DNA of 64,000 nucleotides from Pseudomonas chlororaphis (lineage in GTDB: Bacteria; Pseudomonadota; Gammaproteobacteria; Pseudomonadales; Pseudomonadaceae). The stretch is from the NCBI RefSeq assembly GCF_003731765.1, contig NZ_MOAL01000004.1, forward strand, positions 1,736,001-1,800,000, read 5' to 3'. This document shows, piece by piece, positions 8,616 to 16,042 of the stretch (position 1 is its first letter; each line of letters starts with the position of its first letter). The notes under the pieces are model-generated. The model was not told the origin of the DNA. It searched no databases and saw nothing but the letters and a program-made list of their open reading frames with translations. The position numbers and the translations under genes are program-made.

Positions 8616-10173
8616 CGGTGGCGGCCTCGTGCGGTGTCAGGGAGGGCGTTGCAGCGGCAACCGGCGGGGCGTTAACGCTGGAGTTGGAGCGGGCGCCCAG
8701 GTAGTCCTGCAAGTCGAAACGTCGGGTCTGGCGGCGAAAGCTCCAGGTGGAGCCGGGCCACAGGGTGGTGTTCTTGCCGCTGCGCGGGTCCAGGTACCAA
8801 CTGCGGCAGCCGCCGGTGGACCAGATGGCGCCGTCGAGGCGTCGTTGCAACTGGAGGTTGTAGTCGCGCTCGACCCGGGTCTTGACCTCCAGGCTGCCGA
8901 GGTCGTGGCGGCGCATCTGTTCCAGGGCCTTGAGGATGTAGTCCACCTGGGCCTCGATCATCAGGATCATCGAGTTGTGCCCCAGGCCGGTGTTGGGGCC
9001 GATGATCATGAACAGGTTGGGAAAGCCCGGCAGGCAAGTACCCAGGTAGGCGTGTGCGCCCTGGGCCCAGGCGTCGTGCAGGTCGCAACCGTTACGCCCC
9101 AGCAGCAGACCGCGGGGCAGGGGCTCGGTGGCCTGGAAACCGGTGCCGAAGATCAGGCAATCGGTGGGGTGCCGACGCCCGTCGACGGTGACCACGGCGT
9201 CGGCTTCTATGCGCAGGATGGCCTCGCTAACCACCTGCACCTGAGGGCGAGCCAGGGCCGGGTAATAGTCGTTGGAGATCAGGATGCGTTTGCAGCCGAT
9301 GGTGTAGTCGGGGGTCAGGGTGCGGCGCAAGGCCGGGTCCGGCACTTGCCGATGCAGATGGCGCAGGGCAACCCGTTGCACCAGCTTCATCCATTGGGGC
9401 CGGTGGGCGAAGGCAATGACCCGGCTTTCCAGGGCCCAGTAAAGGGCCGAGCGCGCCAGCTTCTGGGTCAGCGGCAGGTGCTTGAACAACCAGCGCTCGA
9501 CCCGGCTCACCGGCCGGTCGGGTTTGGGCAGAATCCACGGCGGCGTGCGCTGGAACAGGTCGAGGTGGGCCACCTGTTCGGCGATCTGCGGCACGAACTG
9601 AATGGCACTGGCGCCAGTGCCGATCACCGCCACGCGTTTGCCTTGCAGGGGGTAATCGTGGTCCCAGTGCTGGGAGTGGAAGCGCTTGCCGGTGAAGCTC
9701 TCAAGCCCTGGCAGTGCCGGGATGGCCGGGCGCGACAGGCCGCCCATGCCTGACACCAGCACCCGGGCAGACACCTGCCGGCCATTGCTGAAACTCAGTT
9801 GCCAGCGTTGGCTGGCTTCATCGAAGCGCGCCTGCTCCAGGCCCATGCCGAAACGCAGGAAGGGCCCGAGGGCAAAACGCTGTGCGCAGTCTTCCAGGTA
9901 GGCACGGATTTCCGCCTGGGGCGCGAACTGGCGGCTCCAGTTCGGGTTGGGCGCAAAGGAAAACGAATACACGTGGGACTGCACATCGCAGGCGCAGCCC
10001 GGGTAATGGTTGTCGCGCCAGGTGCCGCCGAGGGCGTCGGCCTGTTCCGCGACGAAAAAATCCTGGAGCCCGGCCTGCTTGAGCTGGATGGCCATGCACA
10101 GCCCGGCGAAACCGGCGCCAATGATGGCGATGTCGATGCTGTCCTGCGGTCCGGGCGGCGAGTACGCATTCAT
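8602..10173 (-). CDS. Flavin-dependent Baeyer-Villiger-type monooxygenase
   Basis: The 523-residue product has an N-terminal FAD motif GAGFAG (residues 19-24), a second dinucleotide motif GTGASA (185-190) for NADPH, and between them the fingerprint F160-TG-KRF-H166-SQH-W170-D171, a variant of FxGxxxHxxxW(P/D). Such enzymes insert oxygen next to a ketone carbonyl to give an ester. The ATG at 10173 has GAGGT upstream and gives the family N-terminus; the open frame 24 codons further up has no ribosome site. It heads the operon with the SDR and the di-iron-like protein and is divergent from an alpha/beta hydrolase. Confidence 0.88.
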   Translation of the reverse strand: MNAYSPPGPQDSIDIAIIGAGFAGLCMAIQLKQAGLQDFFVAEQADALGGTWRDNHYPGCACDVQSHVYSFSFAPNPNWSRQFAPQAEIRAYLEDCAQRFALGPFLRFGMGLEQARFDEASQRWQLSFSNGRQVSARVLVSGMGGLSRPAIPALPGLESFTGKRFHSQHWDHDYPLQGKRVAVIGTGASAIQFVPQIAEQVAHLDLFQRTPPWILPKPDRPVSRVERWLFKHLPLTQKLARSALYWALESRVIAFAHRPQWMKLVQRVALRHLHRQVPDPALRRTLTPDYTIGCKRILISNDYYPALARPQVQVVSEAILRIEADAVVTVDGRRHPTDCLIFGTGFQATEPLPRGLLLGRNGCDLHDAWAQGAHAYLGTCLPGFPNLFMIIGPNTGLGHNSMILMIEAQVDYILKALEQMRRHDLGSLEVKTRVERDYNLQLQRRLDGAIWSTGGCRSWYLDPRSGKNTTLWPGSTWSFRRQTRRFDLQDYLGARSNSSVNAPPVAAATPSLTPHEAATDEQL

Positions 10174-10432
10174 GGTGTGTACCTCGATTGGGGGTGACGC
10201 GGGTGGATGACGTTGGTCAGTGAGTGAATATTCAGGATTGCACAATTTAAAAATATGTTTTAAAAAATTATTTAAATAAATTACCTGAAACAGTCATCCA
10301 CGCCAGCACTCAGTGCCACCCAAGGCCCGCAAGACGACGAACGGGGCTCGCGGCACACCGGCAGGACGGCTCGCCGCAACCGGGATCAATCCCGATCCGG
10401 GAAGGTGGCGCAGGGATGGGGAGGGCCGCGAT

Positions 10433-11428
10433 ATGCAATGGATGGTGGTGATGGGAGGGTTGCTGGTGGGCTCGCTGGCCCTGGGGTTAGTGAGTTTTCG
10501 CCTGACCCGGCGGATTGAACAGGCGGTGCCGATCAACGGCCGCTTTATCGAGGTGGGCGGCGAGCGCATCCACTATGTGGATGAAGGCAAGGGCCCGGCC
10601 CTGGTGATGATTCACGGGTTGATGGGCAGCAGCCGCAACTTGACCCACTCCCTGGCGCCCGCGCTGCGCGAGCAGTTCCGGGTGATCACCCTGGACCGTC
10701 CGGGCTCCGGTTATTCCACCCGGGCTCGGGGCGCTGCCGCTGACTTGCCGGCCCAGGCCCGCTTGATCGCCCAGTTGATCCGCACCCTGGACCTGGGCCA
10801 GCCGCTGGTGCTCGGGCACTCCCTGGGCGGCGCGGTGGCCCTGACCCTGGCGGTGGAGCATCCGCAGTCGCTGTCCGGCCTGGTGCTGGTGGCGCCGCTG
10901 ACCCATCCCCAGCGCATGCTGCCCCTGGTGTTTCTGTCATTGGCGGTGCGCCCCGGCTTTTTAAGGCGCTGGGTGGCCCTGACCCTGGCTACGCCCCTGG
11001 GCATGCTCAGCCGGCACCAGGCGGTCCGGCAGGTGTTCGCCCCGGACCCGCCACCAGCGGATTTTGCCGAGCGTGGCGGCGGGCTGCTGGGCATGCGTCC
11101 GAACAACTTTTATGCGGCCTCCACGGAGATCGCCCTGGTCAATCGCACCTTGCCCGACTTGGTCAAGCACTACCCCGGCCTCAAGCTGCCGGTGGGGTTG
11201 ATCTATGGCGCCGAGGATCGGGTGCTCGACTACCGCAAGCATGGGCAGGCCATGGCTGGCAAGGTGCCGGGACTGATCCTGGAGGTGCTGGCAGGGCGCG
11301 GGCACATGTTGCCGATCACCGCCGTGGAACCGGTGGTGGCAATGGTGCAGCGCATCGCCGCCGAGGCTCGACCGCAACCCAGTGCGACCCTGTTGTACCC
11401 GCCGTTCGCGGCGTCCAAGGCCTGCTAG
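10433..11428 (+). CDS. Membrane-anchored alpha/beta hydrolase (esterase candidate)
   Basis: The 331-residue product has an N-terminal membrane segment (residues 2-21), the oxyanion motif IHGLMGSS at 60-67, nucleophile elbow GHSLGG with Ser130, a late GAEDRV aspartate and a GRGHML histidine: a full catalytic triad. A GGGGAGGG box precedes the ATG at 10433. It is divergent from the Baeyer-Villiger operon and upstream of alkB. Hydrolysis of the ester made by the Baeyer-Villiger enzyme is the natural guess, though it could act on other acyl esters. Confidence 0.82.
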   Translation: MQWMVVMGGLLVGSLALGLVSFRLTRRIEQAVPINGRFIEVGGERIHYVDEGKGPALVMIHGLMGSSRNLTHSLAPALREQFRVITLDRPGSGYSTRARGAAADLPAQARLIAQLIRTLDLGQPLVLGHSLGGAVALTLAVEHPQSLSGLVLVAPLTHPQRMLPLVFLSLAVRPGFLRRWVALTLATPLGMLSRHQAVRQVFAPDPPPADFAERGGGLLGMRPNNFYAASTEIALVNRTLPDLVKHYPGLKLPVGLIYGAEDRVLDYRKHGQAMAGKVPGLILEVLAGRGHMLPITAVEPVVAMVQRIAAEARPQPSATLLYPPFAASKAC

Positions 11429-11436
11429 GGCGGACT

Positions 11437-11461
11437 GCAACGGCCGCTTCATGGCCGTTGC
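11437..11461 (+). terminator. Hairpin after the alpha/beta hydrolase gene
   Basis: GCAACGGCC pairs perfectly with GGCCGTTGC around a 7-base loop, 9 bases after the stop codon. No T run follows, so termination would be weak. Confidence 0.45.
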
Positions 11462-11592
11462 CGACGGCCCTGGCACACCCGGCAACACCCAGCAAAACCG
11501 CTTCATCGGTGACATTCAAAACCCCAAGAAAAATAGTTGACGAGCTAACGAAAGCGAGCTATTTATTTAAAAAAATGTTTTGAATGTTTTTT

Positions 11593-11619
11593 TTGAAAGT
11601 GCAATTGAGCGATTAAAAT
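11593..11619 (+). promoter_or_regulatory. Candidate promoter upstream of alkB
   Basis: TTGAAA at 11593-11598 and TAAAAT at 11614-11619 resemble sigma-70 boxes, but the 15-base spacer is short. They lie in a strikingly AT-rich tract (about 11540-11640) within GC-rich surroundings. A TATTTATTTAA segment in this tract recurs before fadE on the other strand. Confidence 0.35.
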
Positions 11620-11721
11620 AATGAAAATAACGCCTTTTGACTTACCTGCTTGTTCTGCTGTTTCTGACCCTGCCCACCGCCTCGAAGCGCTGGCCTGCAC
11701 CGTGATTTTGCGGAGGCTGCC

Positions 11722-12999
11722 ATGAGCGTTTCTGTGGCAGTACCCAGCACCTGGGCCGACGGCAAGCGCCATCTGTGGTGGCTCGGCACCCTCCCCATGA
11801 TTACCCCGATTCTCGCCGGGCTGTTCGCCCTCAGCGTTGGCATTCCGGCGCTCTGGTGGAGCGGGGTGGTGGTGATCTTCGGACTGATCCCGCTGATTGA
11901 CGGCCTGCTCGGCGAAGACACCAGCAACCCACCGGAAACTGTGGTGCCCGACCTGGAAAAACAGACCTATTACCGCTGGATCGTCTACAGCTGTGCGGTG
12001 CTGGCCTGTGTGTCCATGGTGGTCACTGCGTGGATGGCGGTCAGCGGCGTTGACTGGCTGATCGGTGGCGGCCTGCTGCGACTGGTCGAACAAGGCTCCC
12101 TGCACGGCAGCCTGGGCCAAGTGGCCGTGTTCTTTACCGAACAGGCGCAGCATCACGGCCAGGTCGGCCCCTTCACTTACCTGGGCATGGCCATGTCCAC
12201 CGGCGCGGCCACCGGCATCGCCATCAACATCGCCCACGAGCTGGGGCACAAACCACGGCCGCTGGAGCAATTCCTCGCCAAGCTGGCCCTGGCGCCCACC
12301 TTTTACGGGCATTTCTTTGTCGAGCACAACCGCGGGCACCACGTGCGCGTGGCCACCCCGGAAGACCCCGCCAGTTCGCGCCTGGGGGAGAGCTTCTGGC
12401 GTTTCCTGCCGCGTTCCACCTGGTTCAGCCTGCGCTCGGCCTGGCACCTGGAGCGCGAGCGCCTGCACAAACTCGGCCTGCCGACCCTGCATTGGAAGAA
12501 CAGCGTGCTCGGCGCCTGGATGTTCAGTGTGGTGCTGTGGGGCGCGCTGATTCTCTGGCTGGGGGGGGCGGTGATTCCCTTCCTGCTGATCCAGGGCATC
12601 TACGGTTTCTCCCTGCTGGAGGTGGTGAACTACGTCGAGCACTACGGCCTGTTGCGCCAGAAGCTGCCCAATGGCCGTTATGAACGCTGCTCGCCGCGCC
12701 ACTCCTGGAACAGCAACCGCATCGTCACCAACATCTTCCTGTTCCAGTTGCAGCGTCACTCCGATCACCACGCTTACCCGACCCGCAGCTACCAGGCCCT
12801 GCGCCATTTCGACGAGTCGCCGCAACTGCCTTATGGCTACGCCAGCATGATCGTCTGGGCCTACGTGCCGTTCCTCTGGCGGCGGCTGATGGACCATCGG
12901 GTGCTGGCGCATTACGCCGGTGATGTGCGCCTGGCCAATCTGCAACCTTCGCAGCGCGCCGCTTTGCTCAAGCGTTACGGCGCCGGCGACGGCCACTGA
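11722..12999 (+). CDS. alkB: Alkane 1-monooxygenase (AlkB, integral-membrane di-iron hydroxylase)
   Basis: The 425-residue membrane protein carries all AlkB histidine boxes: HELGH (172-176), EHNRGHH (201-207), the HYG motif NYVEHYG (303-309) and LQRHSDHHA (343-351), plus the conserved VATPEDPASSR. It hydroxylates the terminal carbon of n-alkanes in the inner membrane using electrons from rubredoxin; neither rubredoxin nor its reductase is in the window. Residues about 112-150, before the HELGH box, look some 35 residues longer than in the AlkBs I remember, and the total exceeds the usual 400. It leads a plus-strand run of Pra-like, FadL and beta-oxidation genes. Confidence 0.95.
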   Translation: MSVSVAVPSTWADGKRHLWWLGTLPMITPILAGLFALSVGIPALWWSGVVVIFGLIPLIDGLLGEDTSNPPETVVPDLEKQTYYRWIVYSCAVLACVSMVVTAWMAVSGVDWLIGGGLLRLVEQGSLHGSLGQVAVFFTEQAQHHGQVGPFTYLGMAMSTGAATGIAINIAHELGHKPRPLEQFLAKLALAPTFYGHFFVEHNRGHHVRVATPEDPASSRLGESFWRFLPRSTWFSLRSAWHLERERLHKLGLPTLHWKNSVLGAWMFSVVLWGALILWLGGAVIPFLLIQGIYGFSLLEVVNYVEHYGLLRQKLPNGRYERCSPRHSWNSNRIVTNIFLFQLQRHSDHHAYPTRSYQALRHFDESPQLPYGYASMIVWAYVPFLWRRLMDHRVLAHYAGDVRLANLQPSQRAALLKRYGAGDGH

Positions 13000-13077
13000 A
13001 ACAACACTGGTTTCCAGGCACGACGGCCACGGCCGGTTGACCCACAACAACAATAAGCACCTGCAAGGAAGTCAACG

Positions 13078-13569
13078 ATGTCCATTTCCAGCAAGTTCGC
13101 GGTAGTGCTCACCGCCGCCCTGATTGGCGGCCTGGCGGCTGACTTCGCCCAGGCTGCGACGATCGAGCCGGCCAACACCGAGTTCACCGCCAAGGGCCCG
13201 ATCAGCTTTGCCAAAAGCATCATCAACGCCGATTGCACCATCGAACTCAGCGGCAAGGTCAGCCCCGACGGCAGCTTTGCCAGCGTCGACAAGGTGGGCT
13301 TCAGCGGCGGCTTCAAATGCGGCCAGGTCGAAGCCACCCATCTGCCCTGGAAGCTGGTGGCCACCAACGAAAGCAGCGGCGCCATGTCGGGCATCCAGGT
13401 CACGGTGAACGCGCCCCTGGTGGGGGGCGATTGCGGGCCGACGACTGCCGAGGGCAGTTGGAACAACAGCACCGGCAAGCTGCAGGCGTCCCAAGTCGCC
13501 CTGGCGGGTGGCTGCACCATCAAGACCGTATCGATCCAGATGCCACCGAGCTTTCGCGTGGTGCCCTGA
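13078..13569 (+). CDS. Small secreted protein, paralogue of PraB (alkane-oxidation activator family)
   Basis: The 163-residue product has a signal peptide ending at AQA (about residue 26) and a mature start ATIEPANTEFTAKGPIS. It matches the neighbouring PraB-like protein in length, in order of motifs (ATI-PA-T-F, LPWKL, GGCTIKTVSIQ) and in four cysteines. AAGGA precedes the ATG. PraA/PraB are described in P. aeruginosa as extracellular factors that stimulate growth on long alkanes; that role is carried over here by similarity. It is directly downstream of alkB. Confidence 0.75.
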   Translation: MSISSKFAVVLTAALIGGLAADFAQAATIEPANTEFTAKGPISFAKSIINADCTIELSGKVSPDGSFASVDKVGFSGGFKCGQVEATHLPWKLVATNESSGAMSGIQVTVNAPLVGGDCGPTTAEGSWNNSTGKLQASQVALAGGCTIKTVSIQMPPSFRVVP

Positions 13570-13757
13570 TCTGACGTCACTTTTTCCATGGAGGGAAGCC
13601 GATGCAACGTCGTATCCGCGGTGACGGGACGCTGATGCCCGGGCGCTCTCCAGCCCTGAATTCGGTCGAGCTGGAGCACCGATGAGGTCATCGATTCGCT
13701 GGCAAGGCTGATAACCCCCTGGCAACTGTCGGTTGCCGAATCTTGAGGAAAACAACA

Positions 13758-14249
13758 ATGCAAAGCATCAAGACTTTCGCTTCTGTAGCTTCCTTCGCCC
13801 TCTGCCTCGGCGCGGCCTCCCTGGCCAACGCCGCGACCATTGCCCCGGCCGGCACCGCGTTTTCGGCGCCGGGCACCATCTCGGTGTCGTCGCCGGCGTC
13901 GTTCGGCGTTCCGGTCAATTGCAACATCACCTTTACCGGCACCGTCGCCGCCGATGGCAGCAACGCCTCGATCACCGGTGCCACGGTCAGCGGCAGCAAC
14001 GCCCTGTGCGGTGTGCCGGTGTTGCAGAACCTGCCTTGGACCCTGACCGCCACCAGCGCCACCACCGGCACGGTGTCGGGGGTCAGTTTCAAGATCGTTT
14101 CCAATTGCAGCAGCACCCCGACCACCATCAATGCGTCCTGGAGCAACTCGGCCAACACCCTGAGTGTGCCGTCCGCGCAGACCGTGGGCAGTTGCAAAAT
14201 TACCGCGCTGAGCGTCAAGCCCAGCCCGGCCTTCACCGTTACACCCTGA
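13758..14249 (+). CDS. praB: PraB-like secreted activator of alkane oxidation
   Basis: The 163-residue product has a clear signal peptide (cleavage after SLANA) and a mature start ATIAPAGTAFSAPGTIS. The rest is a low-complexity, Ser/Thr/Ala-rich beta-type sequence with four cysteines and the ending SPAFTVTP. The ATG at 13758 has AGGA 8 bases upstream; a TTG five codons earlier is less likely. It is a tandem paralogue of the preceding gene, both exactly 163 residues. It probably acts outside the cell or at the surface, helping contact with hydrophobic substrate. The mechanism of this family is not established. Confidence 0.75.
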   Translation: MQSIKTFASVASFALCLGAASLANAATIAPAGTAFSAPGTISVSSPASFGVPVNCNITFTGTVAADGSNASITGATVSGSNALCGVPVLQNLPWTLTATSATTGTVSGVSFKIVSNCSSTPTTINASWSNSANTLSVPSAQTVGSCKITALSVKPSPAFTVTP

Positions 14250-14287
14250 TCGTGTTGTGAATTCAGCCTGTTGATCACGCGCTGAAA

Positions 14288-14315
14288 AACAGGCGTCCCG
14301 GCAGGGGCGCCTGTT
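14288..14315 (+). terminator. Hairpin between praB and the FadL gene
   Basis: AACAGGCG pairs with CGCCTGTT around a 12-base loop, 38 bases after the praB stop. There is no strong T run, so it may only attenuate or protect the upstream mRNA. Confidence 0.5.
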
Positions 14316-14324
14316 GCAGAAAGA

Positions 14325-14346
14325 CCGTTCGGTGGTCACCGAACGG
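14325..14346. other. Perfect 10-bp palindrome before the FadL gene
   Basis: CCGTTCGGTG-GT-CACCGAACGG lies 25 bases before the FadL start codon and 9 bases after the preceding hairpin. It could be an operator, or with its neighbour a double stem-loop setting relative mRNA levels. Confidence 0.5.
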
Positions 14347-14371
14347 CCCCGATAATAATAAGGAGTGGGGC

Positions 14372-15808
14372 ATGAACAATAAGAAACAACCCATACCCGC
14401 GTTGCTCGGCATGGTTTTGATCGGTGGTTTGATCGGCACGGGATCGGTGCAGGCGGGCGGCTTTTCCACGCCCACCTACGGTGCCCCGGGCTGGGGCCGC
14501 GCGTTTGGCGGCGGCTCGCTGTTCAAGAATGACCCCAGCGCTGCGTACAACAACCCTGCGGCCATGGCCTTTATCGACCAGAACGTGGCGCAGATGACCG
14601 TGGATTACGCGCGCATCAAGCTCAAGTACAAAGGCACGGCCACCGATTACCAGGGCAACCCGGCTTCGCAGACGCCGATCGGCCCCGACGGTTTGCCCAG
14701 CGGGCCGGCCACTCAACTCAACGGTGATGGCGGCGAGGGTGGTTTCACTGCCTGGCTGCCCACCGGCTTCCTGGTGATGCCGATCAATGATCGCTTTGCC
14801 TTCGGCCTCAGCCAGGTGGTGCCCCAGGGCATGCGCAGTACCTGGGATCAGGACTGGAAGGGGCGTGACTTTGCCGTGGACACCAAGATCGAAACCGTCG
14901 GCCTGACCGGTTCACTGTCGTTCAAAGTCAATGACCAGTTCGCCATCGGTGGCGGTGTGATCATCCAGAACAGCAAGGGCTTCGTCAGCCAGAACCTCAA
15001 CCTGACCGGTGCGGCGGGCATGTCGGTGCTGCCCGGTGCCCCTTCGGGATACGGCGCCAACCTGATGCGGGTGAAGGTGGATAACACCTCGGTCGGCTGG
15101 TTCACCGGGATCGCCTGGAAACCCACCGAGCGCGACACCCTGGGCCTGAGCTACCACGCCAAGATCAAGAACAAGATGGAGGGCAAGTACAACATCTACG
15201 CCGACGCCCTGGGCCGCAGCATGATGACCCAGCAGGTCGGGCCCAACGGCGAGACCCTGGTGGAGCTGGCGTACCCGGGCCTGAAGCTGTTTCCGGACGG
15301 CGCCAACGCCACCACCCAGCTGGACATTCCTGCCACCGCCGGCCTGGACTGGGTGCATGTGTTCAATGACCGTTTCACCCTGGGGGTCAGCGCTACCTGG
15401 ACCCAGTGGTCGTCGTTCAAGGACCTGACCCTCAAGTCCGACGGCAACACCATTGTCGCCATCCCTTACAACTACAAGGATTCGATGATGTATTCGGTGG
15501 GCGGCGACTATCGCTTCACCGACAACCTGACCCTGCGTGCCGGCCTGGCCCTGGACAAGACCCCGACCCGCGACTCCACCCGTGACCCGCGGATCCCGGA
15601 CAACGATCGGCTGTTCACCTCTATCGGCTTTGGTTACGACCTGCGCGCAGTGCCTGGCCTGACCATCGATGGCGCCTACTCGCGGCAGTTCGTCAAGGAA
15701 GCCAAGTTGAAAACCCAGAACCAGGACCGTCTCGGCGGCTCCAGCCTGGATGGCAAGGTCGATGCGAAGGGCGAGGTGGTCAGCCTCTCGGCGACCTATC
15801 ACTTCTGA
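14372..15808 (+). CDS. FadL-family outer-membrane hydrocarbon/fatty-acid channel
   Basis: The 478-residue product has a signal peptide (cleavage after VQA) and the FadL-type mature start GGFSTPTYGAPGWGRAFGGG with NDPSAAYNNPAAMAF, the hatch region that plugs the barrel. It ends in a porin-style aromatic residue (SLSATYHF). Such channels carry long-chain fatty acids or hydrocarbons across the outer membrane by lateral diffusion. AAGGAG precedes the ATG. Its place between praB and fadE argues for uptake of alkanes or fatty acids that feed the enzymes encoded around it. Confidence 0.88.
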   Translation: MNNKKQPIPALLGMVLIGGLIGTGSVQAGGFSTPTYGAPGWGRAFGGGSLFKNDPSAAYNNPAAMAFIDQNVAQMTVDYARIKLKYKGTATDYQGNPASQTPIGPDGLPSGPATQLNGDGGEGGFTAWLPTGFLVMPINDRFAFGLSQVVPQGMRSTWDQDWKGRDFAVDTKIETVGLTGSLSFKVNDQFAIGGGVIIQNSKGFVSQNLNLTGAAGMSVLPGAPSGYGANLMRVKVDNTSVGWFTGIAWKPTERDTLGLSYHAKIKNKMEGKYNIYADALGRSMMTQQVGPNGETLVELAYPGLKLFPDGANATTQLDIPATAGLDWVHVFNDRFTLGVSATWTQWSSFKDLTLKSDGNTIVAIPYNYKDSMMYSVGGDYRFTDNLTLRAGLALDKTPTRDSTRDPRIPDNDRLFTSIGFGYDLRAVPGLTIDGAYSRQFVKEAKLKTQNQDRLGGSSLDGKVDAKGEVVSLSATYHF

Positions 15809-15894
15809 CCCAGCGGGCATCGGCCTGGCGGTGGTGCAGGGTGCCTGCATTGCCGTCCGGCAGCCGGTGCGTCGGGCGAGGAAAAAGGAACAAG

Positions 15895-15918
15895 GCAGGG
15901 CAAAAAATTTTGCCCTGC
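15895..15918. terminator. Perfect inverted repeat between the FadL and FadE genes
   Basis: GCAGGGCAAAA-AA-TTTTGCCCTGC forms an 11-bp stem whose right arm begins TTTT, followed by AT-rich DNA. It probably ends the alkB to fadL transcript, which implies that fadE has its own promoter in the AT-rich segment that follows (about 15919-15960). Confidence 0.6.
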
Positions 15919-16042
15919 AATTAAATAAATATTTGAAAATAAAATTTGAAACATTCATTCAGGCTTGTAGGGTGGTGATCGAGGACCGGCATGATGCCCA
16001 GGGTCCCGGTGCTGATCTTCGGCGTCACAAGAGAGGTATTGC

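Noticed and set aside
11563..13053. 496-codon minus-strand frame over alkB
   Set aside because: Shadow of the AlkB gene; no motif.
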